DNA of 64,000 nucleotides from UBA2357 sp002344625 (GTDB lineage: Bacteria > Pseudomonadota > Gammaproteobacteria > Burkholderiales > Rhodocyclaceae), in assembly GCA_937995335.1 (NCBI GenBank), contig CALKIH010000022.1:1-64000 (forward strand). Reading direction: 5' to 3'. Position numbers and translations under genes: made by a program. Position 1 is the first letter of the stretch. Each line of letters opens with the position of its first letter. The notes beneath the pieces are model-generated. The model searched no databases and had not been told where the DNA came from. It worked only from the letters and a program-made list of their open reading frames with translations. Of the stretch, positions 16,739 through 27,009 are shown piece after piece.

Positions 16739-17411
16739 CGACGTAGCGCAGCGGGCCTGACGGGTCGATCGCATCGAACGGATAGCAGGTGATCAGGGTG
16801 AGGCGGTTGCCGGTGCCGTCCTGCGCCAGCACCGCGACCTCGCGTTTGTCGACGATGCGCGTCGTGCGCACGCTGTAGGTCGTGGTCCGACCCGGGGCAT
16901 GCGCGAGTTCGAGCAGATCGCCTTCGCGCAGCTCGCGCAGGAACGCGAAGTGGGTGTCGCGGTGCGCCCCGATCGCGACGTTGCCGGGCGTGCCGGGCAG
17001 GGCGGTGCCGTGTACATGCCCGGGTCCGAAGGCGATGGTGCGGCCGTCCGCTCCGGCGAGTATGTGCCGGGCCAGGGCCAGGCGCGGAACGCTCAGGTGC
17101 GCGAGCGGCCAGGTGTCGGCCCACGGCCACGGCCTGGGGTGGGGCTCGCCGGCGAGCTTGCGTGCCCAGGCCTGCTCGATGAGGTGTTGCGCCAGGATCG
17201 CCTTGGCGTGAATCCAGGCGGCGTTGCCGAACTGCCACGCGGACAACAGCAGCGCGAGCGCAGCGAGTCCGCCGAACAGCGCGCGCCGCAGCGTGTGGCC
17301 CCGGTCGCGAGCCTCGCAGAAGTCGCGTGCGGGGTCGTGTGGCCAGGCGCGTTCGAGCGTCAGCGGGGCGGGGCAGTAAGGTTCGCTTGCGGGCGATGTC
17401 GAGAGGTTCAT
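16599..17411 (-). CDS. Class GN sortase (proteobacterial dedicated sortase)
   Basis: A 270-aa sortase, a cysteine transpeptidase that joins a sorting signal to a cell-surface acceptor, here in a Gram-negative. One membrane segment (about residues 43-62) follows a cytoplasmic N-terminus, and the catalytic residues are His150 (GAHRDTHF), Cys209 (LITCYPF) and Arg222 (GPLRYVV). The last ~45 residues (Pro/Ala/Arg-rich) have no family counterpart and lie antisense to the thioredoxin-like gene. The ATG at 17411 has GGAG eight nt upstream, inside the end of the substrate gene, and starts four nt after that gene's stop: the two are translationally linked. Confidence 0.92.
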   Translation of the reverse strand: MNLSTSPASEPYCPAPLTLERAWPHDPARDFCEARDRGHTLRRALFGGLAALALLLSAWQFGNAAWIHAKAILAQHLIEQAWARKLAGEPHPRPWPWADTWPLAHLSVPRLALARHILAGADGRTIAFGPGHVHGTALPGTPGNVAIGAHRDTHFAFLRELREGDLLELAHAPGRTTTYSVRTTRIVDKREVAVLAQDGTGNRLTLITCYPFDAIDPSGPLRYVVTAEEIAAPAAPGGRPVPPRAAAARSGARLVRSRGPGAETPASATA

Positions 17412-17415
17412 GGGG

Positions 17416-19527
17416 TCAGGCTCCAAGGAAGCGGGCCGGGCCGCGTCGGCCCAGGAAGCGCAGCGCGAGACCGAGCAGCAGCAGCGTCGTGCCCAGCAGC
17501 AGGTTCATGCGGGCCGGGGTCGCGCCGCGCGGCAATTCGCCGAACACCGCCGCATGGTTCCAGCCCGCGGGCAGATTGGTCGGAATGGCCGAAGCATCGA
17601 GCGGGGCACCGTCGGGCCGGGCCGGTGTCCGATCGACCGCGACCAGGCTGGTGTAGCGGCTCACCAGGTGATGGGCGAGCGCGAGCGCGGTGACGTCGGC
17701 GCGAATCTGGTCTTCGTCGGCACCGTCCCGGAGGCGGTCGATCAGGGTGTCGATGCGTTGGCGCGCCCAGAGCGCAGCGATGCCGTCCGCTTTGTTCGCC
17801 TCGGCCAGTTCGATGCGTGATTCCCAGCGGATCGCGCCCGCCCGGGCGCTGACGACCACGCTGCCGCGCGCTTCGGCGAGCGCCGCCGCGAGCAGTACCG
17901 GTTCGCCCAGATACAGGTCGGGCAGCGCGTGTGCGCCGGCGTCGGCGGGCTGAGGGGTCTCCCAGCGTACTTCGACCCCTTTCAGGACGGGCGACGCCAG
18001 TTTCGCGAACAGTTCGCCCATGCGTTCGCCGACTTCGTCCACCGAACCGATGTAGGTGAAGGTGCCGCGCCCGCTTTGCGCCGCCTTGCGCATGAAATGG
18101 CTGTTTGGCGCCGAGCCGATCCCCACCGTGAACAGGCGTGAATCGCCCAGCCCCTGCGCAATCTGGGCGAACAGCGCGGATTCGTTGCCGACCGCGCCGT
18201 CGGTGAGGAACACGATCTGGCGGACCCGTTCGGGATGGTTCGCGCCGTCCAGCGCGAGCGCGAGCGCGCCGGCCATCTCGGTGCCGCCGTCGGCCTCGAG
18301 CCTGGCAACCCAGGCGAGCGCCCGTCGGGTGGCGTCGTCGTCGGCGTCGCGCGGGCTGTCGAACAGGCTGCGCGCGCTCGAGGCGAACGCGATGATGTTG
18401 AAGCGGTCGCTGGGCGACAGGCGCGAGATGGCCAGGGCCAGAGCCTCGCGCGCCTGCTCGATCGAGGTGCCGTGCATCGAGCCGGAGGTGTCGATGATGA
18501 AGATCACTTCGCGCGCCAGCGGCGCGTGGTCGGTGGTGAACGAGGGCGGCACGACCATGACCAGGGCGTGATCCTGTCCGGCACCGGGTTCCACGAACAA
18601 GGTGGCCGAAGGGGCGTCGCCCGGCGCCAGCGTCCATTCGAGTTCGAAGTCGCGATCCGCCGGCACCGGGCCGTCGGCCAGCGTGGCGATGCGCCGGCTC
18701 GGGCCGGGCCGTTCGACATTCACCGGGTGGAATGCGCTGCGCACGCTGCCGATGGCCACGCCGGCCTCGATTTCGACCCTGAGCGCGACCGGATTGATCG
18801 GGCCGTCGTCGGGATGGCGCACCGGCGGCGTGATGCGCGCGGCGTCGGCGGCCTCGTCGCCATCGCGTGCCCAGCCGCGCTGCGGCCGGGCGACCTTGAG
18901 CGGTGCCGGCTCGCTCGGGATGTAGCGTGGCGCGACCACCATCGGAAAGCGCAGGCTGTAGCGTCCGTGCTCGCCGCTGCGGGTGTAGGCGAGCGTCTGC
19001 TGGTACTCGATCTCGACCCGGATGGATTCGCCCGGCCCGATGTTGGCGATGCTGGTGGTGAAGATATTGGGCCGTTCCTGCTCGACCAGGGCGGTACGCT
19101 GCCCGGCTGCGCGCGCGGTGGCGTAGGTTTGGGCAGCCTGTTCGCGCGGCTGGATCTCGCCTTCGATCACCCGGTCTCCGATGCGGATGTGCAGCCGGTC
19201 GACCGCCGCATTCTCCGGCAAGGGAAAGACGTAGCGGCCTTCCTGCCAGTTTTCGCCGTCGTTGTGAAAAACCTGCGCAACCCGGGCACGCGCCAGCGGG
19301 CCGGCAACGCGAATGTCGACCTCGGTATTCAGCGTCGGCGCGGCGACTTCTCCGTCGGCACCGCGCAGCAGCAGCGTGCCGCCGCCCGCGGCATGGGCGC
19401 CGGGCGAAGCCAGGAACACCAGCAGGCCGACGGCGAGGTTCGCCCCGATCGCGATCATCAGTGCGCGCATGAGGTGGAAGATCAGGTGGGGCGTGGTAGG
19501 GGGAAGGGGCTCGGGGCTGGCTGGCAT
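17416..19527 (-). CDS. Sortase substrate: VIT and vWA domain surface protein
   Basis: A 703-aa exported protein of the 'marine proteobacterial sortase target' family. A signal peptide (to about residue 46, ending GAHA) is followed by a VIT domain (about 48-200) and a von Willebrand A domain (about 335-520) with the metal-site motif DTSGSM. The C-terminus is a sorting signal: LPRGATPAR (from residue 665), a hydrophobic stretch and RFLGRRGPAR. The motif lacks the threonine of LPxTG. The start at 19527 is supported by GGAG six nt upstream and by the signal peptide. The sortase follows it in the same operon, so this is its presumed substrate. Function of the displayed protein, probably adhesive or protein-binding, is unknown. 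Confidence 0.92.
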   Translation of the reverse strand: MPASPEPLPPTTPHLIFHLMRALMIAIGANLAVGLLVFLASPGAHAAGGGTLLLRGADGEVAAPTLNTEVDIRVAGPLARARVAQVFHNDGENWQEGRYVFPLPENAAVDRLHIRIGDRVIEGEIQPREQAAQTYATARAAGQRTALVEQERPNIFTTSIANIGPGESIRVEIEYQQTLAYTRSGEHGRYSLRFPMVVAPRYIPSEPAPLKVARPQRGWARDGDEAADAARITPPVRHPDDGPINPVALRVEIEAGVAIGSVRSAFHPVNVERPGPSRRIATLADGPVPADRDFELEWTLAPGDAPSATLFVEPGAGQDHALVMVVPPSFTTDHAPLAREVIFIIDTSGSMHGTSIEQAREALALAISRLSPSDRFNIIAFASSARSLFDSPRDADDDATRRALAWVARLEADGGTEMAGALALALDGANHPERVRQIVFLTDGAVGNESALFAQIAQGLGDSRLFTVGIGSAPNSHFMRKAAQSGRGTFTYIGSVDEVGERMGELFAKLASPVLKGVEVRWETPQPADAGAHALPDLYLGEPVLLAAALAEARGSVVVSARAGAIRWESRIELAEANKADGIAALWARQRIDTLIDRLRDGADEDQIRADVTALALAHHLVSRYTSLVAVDRTPARPDGAPLDASAIPTNLPAGWNHAAVFGELPRGATPARMNLLLGTTLLLLGLALRFLGRRGPARFLGA

Positions 19528-19618
19528 GTTGCTCTCCGGTGGTTGCGAAGGGGGCGGTGGCGTGGATGGCGTCTTCCGCATGCCACCATTGAACACGGGC
19601 AATCCGGCAGGAAGCGGC

Positions 19619-19663
19619 GCCAAAAATGGCGGTGCGGGGGCCAAAAGTGGCGAAAAAATGGCA
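19619..19663. promoter_or_regulatory. Phased palindromic repeats between sortase operon and pdsRS
   Basis: GCCA-AAAA-TGGC (19619-19630), GCCA-AAAG-TGGC (19640-19651) and a degenerate GCGA...ATGGC (19650-19662) repeat with their TGGC ends 21 and 11 bp apart, which places them on one face of the helix. They lie 37-81 nt upstream of the TATAGT -10 of pdsR and between the two divergent operons, a fitting place for a response-regulator array. Binding by PdsR is an inference. Confidence 0.5.
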
Positions 19664-19699
19664 TCTGCGGCGTGCCGGGCGGGCGCGTCGGGGCGGTGG

Positions 19700-19705
19700 T
19701 ATAGT
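19700..19705 (+). promoter_or_regulatory. -10 element of pdsR
   Basis: TATAGT, 39 nt before the pdsR start, is a good -10 hexamer. No -35 match is found at 16-18 nt, consistent with a promoter that needs an activator bound at the upstream repeats. Confidence 0.45.
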
Positions 19706-19743
19706 CGCGCCGTGATCAGCCACACGCGGAGAACGGGTAACCC

Positions 19744-20430
19744 ATGGGACGTAGAATCGCGATCGTCGAGGACGAAGCGGCCATTCGCGCCAACTATGCC
19801 GAGGCGCTCGCGCGCCAGGGTTACGAGGTGGCGGCGCATGCCGACCGGCCGTCGGCGCTCGGGGCGTTTCGGGCGCGTCTGCCCGATCTCGCGATCATCG
19901 ACATCGGTTTGGGCGACGAACCCGAGGGTGGCTTTACCCTGTGCGGTGAGCTGCGCGCGCTGTCGGCGCGGGTGCCGATCATCTTTCTCACTGCGCGTGA
20001 CAGCGATTTCGACGTGGTCTCGGGGCTGCGCCTGGGGGCCGACGATTACCTGACCAAGGACGTCAGCCTGCCCCACTTGCTCGCGCGCATCGCCGCATTG
20101 TTCCGCCGGGTGGAGGCGCTGACCGAAGCGGCGCCGGCCGAGGCCTGCGTGGTGCGCGGCGAACTCAGCCTCGACACCTTGCGCCTCACCACCCAGTGGC
20201 GCGGCCAGGCGGTGGATCTGACCCTGACCGAGTTCTGGATGGTGCACACGCTGGCGCGCTCGCCCGGCCATGTGAAGAACCGCGATCAGTTGATGCAGGA
20301 CGCGCGTCTGGTCGATGAGGGCACCATCACCTCGCATGTGAAGCGCATCCGGCGCAAGTTCGCCGCGGTCGATCCGCAGTTCGACCGCATCGACAGCGTG
20401 TACGGCATGGGTTATCGCTGGAAGGGCTGA
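19744..20430 (+). CDS. pdsR: Dedicated sortase system response regulator PdsR
   Basis: A 228-aa OmpR-family response regulator. The receiver domain has the acidic pair in VEDEAA, the phospho-acceptor Asp53 in IIDIGLGD and the conserved lysine in DDYLTKD; the C-terminal ~95 residues are a winged-helix DNA-binding domain ending in the typical YGMGYRWKG. It overlaps the start of the kinase gene by one base (TGATG), so the pair is co-translated. Position opposite the sortase/substrate operon and match to the sortase-associated regulator family identify it; it probably controls that operon and itself. Confidence 0.9.
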   Translation: MGRRIAIVEDEAAIRANYAEALARQGYEVAAHADRPSALGAFRARLPDLAIIDIGLGDEPEGGFTLCGELRALSARVPIIFLTARDSDFDVVSGLRLGADDYLTKDVSLPHLLARIAALFRRVEALTEAAPAEACVVRGELSLDTLRLTTQWRGQAVDLTLTEFWMVHTLARSPGHVKNRDQLMQDARLVDEGTITSHVKRIRRKFAAVDPQFDRIDSVYGMGYRWKG

Positions 20431-22061
20431 TGAACCAGGTCGCGTCCGCACCGCGCTTCAGGTTCGGCCTGCGCGCCCAGCTCGCCCTGCTTGCGCTGCT
20501 GCTGCTGGGCCTGCCGTGGATGGGCTACCGCTATGTGCAGGAGATGGAGCGCTTCCTGGTCGATGGCCAGCGCCAGGCGCTCGTCGCGACCGCCCGCGCG
20601 GTGGCGACCGCGCTGCATGAGCGGCCGGGCTTGATGGCCTTGCGTCCGCAGGCCTTGCCCGAATCGACGGCCCTGTTGCTGCCCGGCGAGGAACTGGTCG
20701 AAGCCGCGCCGACCGTGCTGGCGCCGCTCGAAACGCCGCGCCCGGTGCCCGAGGTCGAGGCGATCCTGCGTGGCCTGGAGCGCACCACCTCGCGCATCCA
20801 GGTGATCAACCGCGACCTGCAGCTGGTCGCCCAGGCCGGCAGTCTCGCATCGCCTTCCGACCCGGACGGCGCGGCCGGGTCGGCCCTGTGGCGGCTGTGG
20901 CGCAAGCTGCTGGAACGGGTGTTGAGTGCGCCGGCGGCGGCCGAAAGCAGCGGCGAGCCGCACGACGCGCGTGCGGAGGTGTTCGAGGCCTTGATGGGGG
21001 GCGAGGCCTCGCGGGTACGTCGGCTGGACAGCCCCCCCATCGTCGTGGTGGCGGCCGCGCATCCGGTGTGGAGCGGCGACCGGGTGCTGGGCGTGGTGCG
21101 GGTCGAAGAGAGTACCCAGTCGATCGCGAGCCTGCGCAACCAGGCGGTCGAACGCCTGATCATGCTCACGCTGGGCGGCTTCGTCGTCGCGGCGTTGCTG
21201 GTGCTGGCCTTTGCCTCGCGGCTGTCGTCGCGTATCCGGCGCTTGCGCGACGAAGCCGAGCACGCGGTAGACGGTCGCGGGAGGGTCCGCCAACGGGTGA
21301 GCGCCTCGCGCGCGGGTGACGAGATCGGCGATCTGTCCCGCAGCTTCCAGGCCTTGCTGGCGCGCCTCGACCAGCATCATGCTTATCTCGAGAGCATGGC
21401 CAACCGGCTGTCGCATGAATTGCGCACGCCGATCGCGGTGGTGCGTTCGTCGCTCGAGAACCTGCGCATGGAAGTCGGCGACGCTTCGGCCCAGACCTAC
21501 CTCGACCGCGCCGACGCCGGCCTGAGCCGTCTGTCGCGCATTCTCACCCGCATGAGCGAGGCCACCCGCATGGAGCAGGCGCTGGCCAGTGCCGAGCTCG
21601 AACGTTTCGACCTGGCCGCGGTGGTGGCCGAATGCATCAACGGCTATCGCGTGGCCTACCCGGCGCGCGACTTCGAGAGCCGCCTGCCGCCGTATCCGGT
21701 GTATGTCCGCGGCGTGCCGGACCTCGCCGCCCAGATGCTCGACAAGCTGGTCGAGAACGCCGCCGATTTCGCGACCCCGGGCACGCCCATCCGTATCGAC
21801 CTCGGCTTCCAGACCACGACCGCGACGCTGTCGGTCAGCAACACCGGCCCGCTACTGCCGGCCGAACTCGAAGGGCGCCTGTTCGAATCGATGGTGAGCG
21901 CCCGTCCCCGTGGCGCGGCCGGCGACCCCCATCTCGGCCTCGGCCTGTACGTGGCCCGGATGATCGCGCGCTTTCACGGCGGCAAACTCCAGGCGGATAA
22001 CCTGCCGGACGGGTCGGGCGTATGTTTCGGCGCACAGTTGCGGCTCAGCAGCAGCGTGTAG
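20430..22061 (+). CDS. pdsS: Dedicated sortase system sensor histidine kinase PdsS
   Basis: A 543-aa sensor kinase in the inner membrane. Two membrane segments (about residues 14-32 and 240-262) flank a ~205-residue periplasmic sensor region; then come a HAMP domain, the HisKA dimer domain with His329 in SHELRTPIAVVRSSLENL, and a HATPase domain with N-box LVENAADFATPG and glycine-rich GLGLYVARM. It is coupled to pdsR. The large periplasmic domain has no familiar fold by eye; a signal linked to envelope or sortase-substrate state is plausible but unproven. Confidence 0.9.
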   Translation: MNQVASAPRFRFGLRAQLALLALLLLGLPWMGYRYVQEMERFLVDGQRQALVATARAVATALHERPGLMALRPQALPESTALLLPGEELVEAAPTVLAPLETPRPVPEVEAILRGLERTTSRIQVINRDLQLVAQAGSLASPSDPDGAAGSALWRLWRKLLERVLSAPAAAESSGEPHDARAEVFEALMGGEASRVRRLDSPPIVVVAAAHPVWSGDRVLGVVRVEESTQSIASLRNQAVERLIMLTLGGFVVAALLVLAFASRLSSRIRRLRDEAEHAVDGRGRVRQRVSASRAGDEIGDLSRSFQALLARLDQHHAYLESMANRLSHELRTPIAVVRSSLENLRMEVGDASAQTYLDRADAGLSRLSRILTRMSEATRMEQALASAELERFDLAAVVAECINGYRVAYPARDFESRLPPYPVYVRGVPDLAAQMLDKLVENAADFATPGTPIRIDLGFQTTTATLSVSNTGPLLPAELEGRLFESMVSARPRGAAGDPHLGLGLYVARMIARFHGGKLQADNLPDGSGVCFGAQLRLSSSV

Positions 22062-22102
22062 ATGGCGGCGGGGCCACGGGTGCTTCGATCGGGCGGCGTC
22101 GG

Positions 22103-23305
22103 TCAGCCTTGCGTACCCGATGCGAGCGCCAGCGCCGCGTCGCGTTTTTCCACCGCCTTGAGCAGCATCAGCAGCAGGGCGCCGATCAGCATCACCGCGG
22201 CCGCCAGGTACAGGCCGGCTTCGTAGCTGCCGAGCCGGGCGGCCAGCCAGCCGGTGACGGCGGGGCCGATGATCTGGGCCGCACCGTAGGAGAGGGTCAT
22301 CTTGCCCATCATCTTGGCCGGGCGGGTGGGGTAGTAGCGGCCCGCCATGGTCAGGACCAGGCTCACCATGCCGATGAACGTGCCGCCGAACAGCAGCGCG
22401 CCGAAGACCGCGGCGAACAGGCCGCCCGCCATCACCGGCAGCAGGATGCCGACGATCTGCAGCACCGCGGCCAGGATCAGGGCGTTGAGATCGCCGGTGC
22501 GGCGGGCGATCAGGTCCCAGTTGAAACAGGCAGGCGTCGCGGCGATGCCGATCGCCATGAATACCAGGGTGCCCTGGCCGCCGAGGCCGGGCAGGCGGTC
22601 GACGATCGCGACGATGAAAGTGGCGCTGATCACGTAGCCGATTCCGGCGCAGAAGTAGGCGGCCATGAAGATGCGCATGAACAGCGCGCTGGGCGGTTTG
22701 TCGACCATCTTCTGGCCGCTCTTGGTGAGCCCGCTGTTGTCCGGCGGCGGCAGCCAGCGCAGGGCCGGCACCAGCAGCAGACAACCCATCACCGTGAAGG
22801 CGAACCACTGTTCGCGCCAGTCGAGCCAGTGGCTCATCGCCGCCACCGCGACGGCGCAGCCGGCAATGCCGATGCCGATGCCCGCGAAGTGGATGCCCAG
22901 CTCGCTGCGGTGGTTGTGCCGGATCAGCCAGTTCAGGATCAGGCCGGTGCCGAGCAACATGCCGGCGGCGCTGCTCAGGCCGGCAAAAAAGCGCGACAGC
23001 GCCCATACGGTGACGTCGGTGCTGAGCCCCATGACCGCGGTGCTGACGATCGCCACGACCAGTCCGACGCGGTAGAGGCGGTCCTTCAGCGCCAGGTCGC
23101 TGATCAGCGAGGCGATGATCGCGCCGCACAGGTAGCCGGTGTAGTTGATCGCGGCCAGCCAGCCGGCCTCGGCGACGCCCAGTCCGGCCTGTTGCTGCAT
23201 CAGCGGCAGCAGCGGGGTGTACGAGAAGCGGGCCACGCCCATCACCAGGATCAGGCTGAAAATGCCTGCGCCGAGCACCTTGATGCGCTGTCGCTGATCA
23301 CTCAT
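22103..23305 (-). CDS. YbfB/YjiJ-family MFS transporter
   Basis: A 400-aa major facilitator with 12 predicted membrane helices. The opening, with GVARFSYTPLLPLM followed by AGWLAAINYTGYL, is the hallmark of the YbfB/YjiJ family; a hydrophilic central loop lies around residues 190-210. Members are uncharacterised or proposed sugar or metabolite exporters. It is convergent with pdsS and lies 131 nt downstream of glgC on the same strand, so it could be read from the glycogen operon, but there is no functional evidence for that link. Confidence 0.87.
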   Translation of the reverse strand: MSDQRQRIKVLGAGIFSLILVMGVARFSYTPLLPLMQQQAGLGVAEAGWLAAINYTGYLCGAIIASLISDLALKDRLYRVGLVVAIVSTAVMGLSTDVTVWALSRFFAGLSSAAGMLLGTGLILNWLIRHNHRSELGIHFAGIGIGIAGCAVAVAAMSHWLDWREQWFAFTVMGCLLLVPALRWLPPPDNSGLTKSGQKMVDKPPSALFMRIFMAAYFCAGIGYVISATFIVAIVDRLPGLGGQGTLVFMAIGIAATPACFNWDLIARRTGDLNALILAAVLQIVGILLPVMAGGLFAAVFGALLFGGTFIGMVSLVLTMAGRYYPTRPAKMMGKMTLSYGAAQIIGPAVTGWLAARLGSYEAGLYLAAAVMLIGALLLMLLKAVEKRDAALALASGTQG

Positions 23306-23436
23306 TTGAATGGGCCCATACAGTCGGCTATTGAGACGATCGACAGTGTAAGGGATCCCCGCAGCGGATTCGCTTTAGATTCGAATTATTTCTTTATCCA
23401 GCTTTTGGGCAGCCTGTCGGCGGAGCGCGGTGCCGC

Positions 23437-24708
23437 TCAGAGCGCGGCGAGCATGTCGCGCGTCATCAGGACCACGCCGCTTTCGGTGCGGTGAAAGCGG
23501 CGCGCGTCGAGTTCGGAGTCTTCGCCGACGACCATGCCTTCGGGAATCTTGCAGCCGCGATCGACCACCACCTTGTTGAGCCGGCAGTGGCGATTGATCT
23601 GCACATCGGGCAGCACCACCGCCGACTCGATGTCGCAATAGGATCGCACCAGCACGTTCGAGAACAGCACGGAGTTGCGCACCACCGAACCCGACACGAT
23701 GCAGCCGCCCGACACCAGCGAGTTGATCGCTGCACCGCGGCGTCCGGCGAGGTCGTGCACGAACTTGGCCGGCGGCAACTGTTCCTGGTAGGTCCAGATC
23801 GGCCAGTCCTTGTCGTACATGTTGAGCGCGGGGGTGGTCGAGGCGAGATCCAGGTTGGCCGTCCAGTAGGCGTCGATGGTGCCGACGTCGCGCCAGTAGG
23901 GGCCCGAAAAGGGCGGGGTGGCGATCGCCGAAAGCCTGAACGGGTGTGCCAGCGCCTGGCCTTCGGCGACCGCGATCGGGATGAGGTCCTTGCCGAAATC
24001 GTGGCTGGATTCGGGATTGCGGGCGTCGTTCTCGAGCAGCTTGTACAGGTAGTCGGCGGTGAAGATGTAGATGCCCATGCTCGCCAGCGACTGATCCGGA
24101 TTGCCCGGCATCGACGGCGGGTCGACAGGCTTTTCGACGAAGGCGTTGATGTGGCGCGACTCGTCGATCGCCATCACGCCGAAGGCCCGGGCCTCGTCGC
24201 GGGCGACCTCGATGCAGCCCACCGTGACACCGCGTCCGCCGGCCACGTGGTCGGCGAGCATCACCGAGTAGTCCATCTTGTAAACATGATCGCCGGCCAG
24301 AATGATGATGTATTCGGGCCGGTTCGCGGCCCGGATGATGTCGAGGTTCTGGTAGACGGCATCGGCGGTGCCCTGATACCAGTGCTCTTCGTTGGTTCGC
24401 TGCTGCGCGGGCAGCAGATCCACGAACTCGTTCATTTCGTTGCGCAGAAAGCTCCAGCCGCGTTGCAGGTGGCGCAGCAGCGAGTGCGACTTGTACTGGG
24501 TGATGACGCCGATCCGGCGCAGCCCGGAGTTCATGCAATTCGACAGGGCGAAATCGATGATGCGGAACTTGCCACCGAAATGTACCGCCGGCTTGGCCCG
24601 CGCATTGGTCAGGTCGCGCAGGCGCGAGCCCCGGCCACCCGCCAGAACCAGGGCCAGCGTGCGGCGCGCGAGCGATCGGCCGCCGCTGATGTGATTCATG
24701 TCGATCAT
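23437..24708 (-). CDS. glgC: Glucose-1-phosphate adenylyltransferase
   Basis: GlgC (423 aa) makes ADP-glucose from glucose-1-phosphate and ATP, the committed and allosterically controlled step of glycogen synthesis. The nucleotide site LVLAGGRGSRLRDLT is near residue 20 and the family segment GGKFRIIDFALSNCMNSG follows; the C-terminal third is a left-handed beta helix. The ATG at 24708 is chosen over one at 24786 because GGGGA lies six nt upstream and the length then matches E. coli GlgC (431). It is the third gene of pgi-glgX-glgC. Confidence 0.95.
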   Translation of the reverse strand: MIDMNHISGGRSLARRTLALVLAGGRGSRLRDLTNARAKPAVHFGGKFRIIDFALSNCMNSGLRRIGVITQYKSHSLLRHLQRGWSFLRNEMNEFVDLLPAQQRTNEEHWYQGTADAVYQNLDIIRAANRPEYIIILAGDHVYKMDYSVMLADHVAGGRGVTVGCIEVARDEARAFGVMAIDESRHINAFVEKPVDPPSMPGNPDQSLASMGIYIFTADYLYKLLENDARNPESSHDFGKDLIPIAVAEGQALAHPFRLSAIATPPFSGPYWRDVGTIDAYWTANLDLASTTPALNMYDKDWPIWTYQEQLPPAKFVHDLAGRRGAAINSLVSGGCIVSGSVVRNSVLFSNVLVRSYCDIESAVVLPDVQINRHCRLNKVVVDRGCKIPEGMVVGEDSELDARRFHRTESGVVLMTRDMLAAL

Positions 24709-24758
24709 TTGCTTCCCCTGCGTGCTGAGATTGTATCCGGCATACGCTGCCACGTTCA

Positions 24759-26999
<2,241 letters not shown>

Positions 27000-27009
27000 C
27001 GTACCCGCG

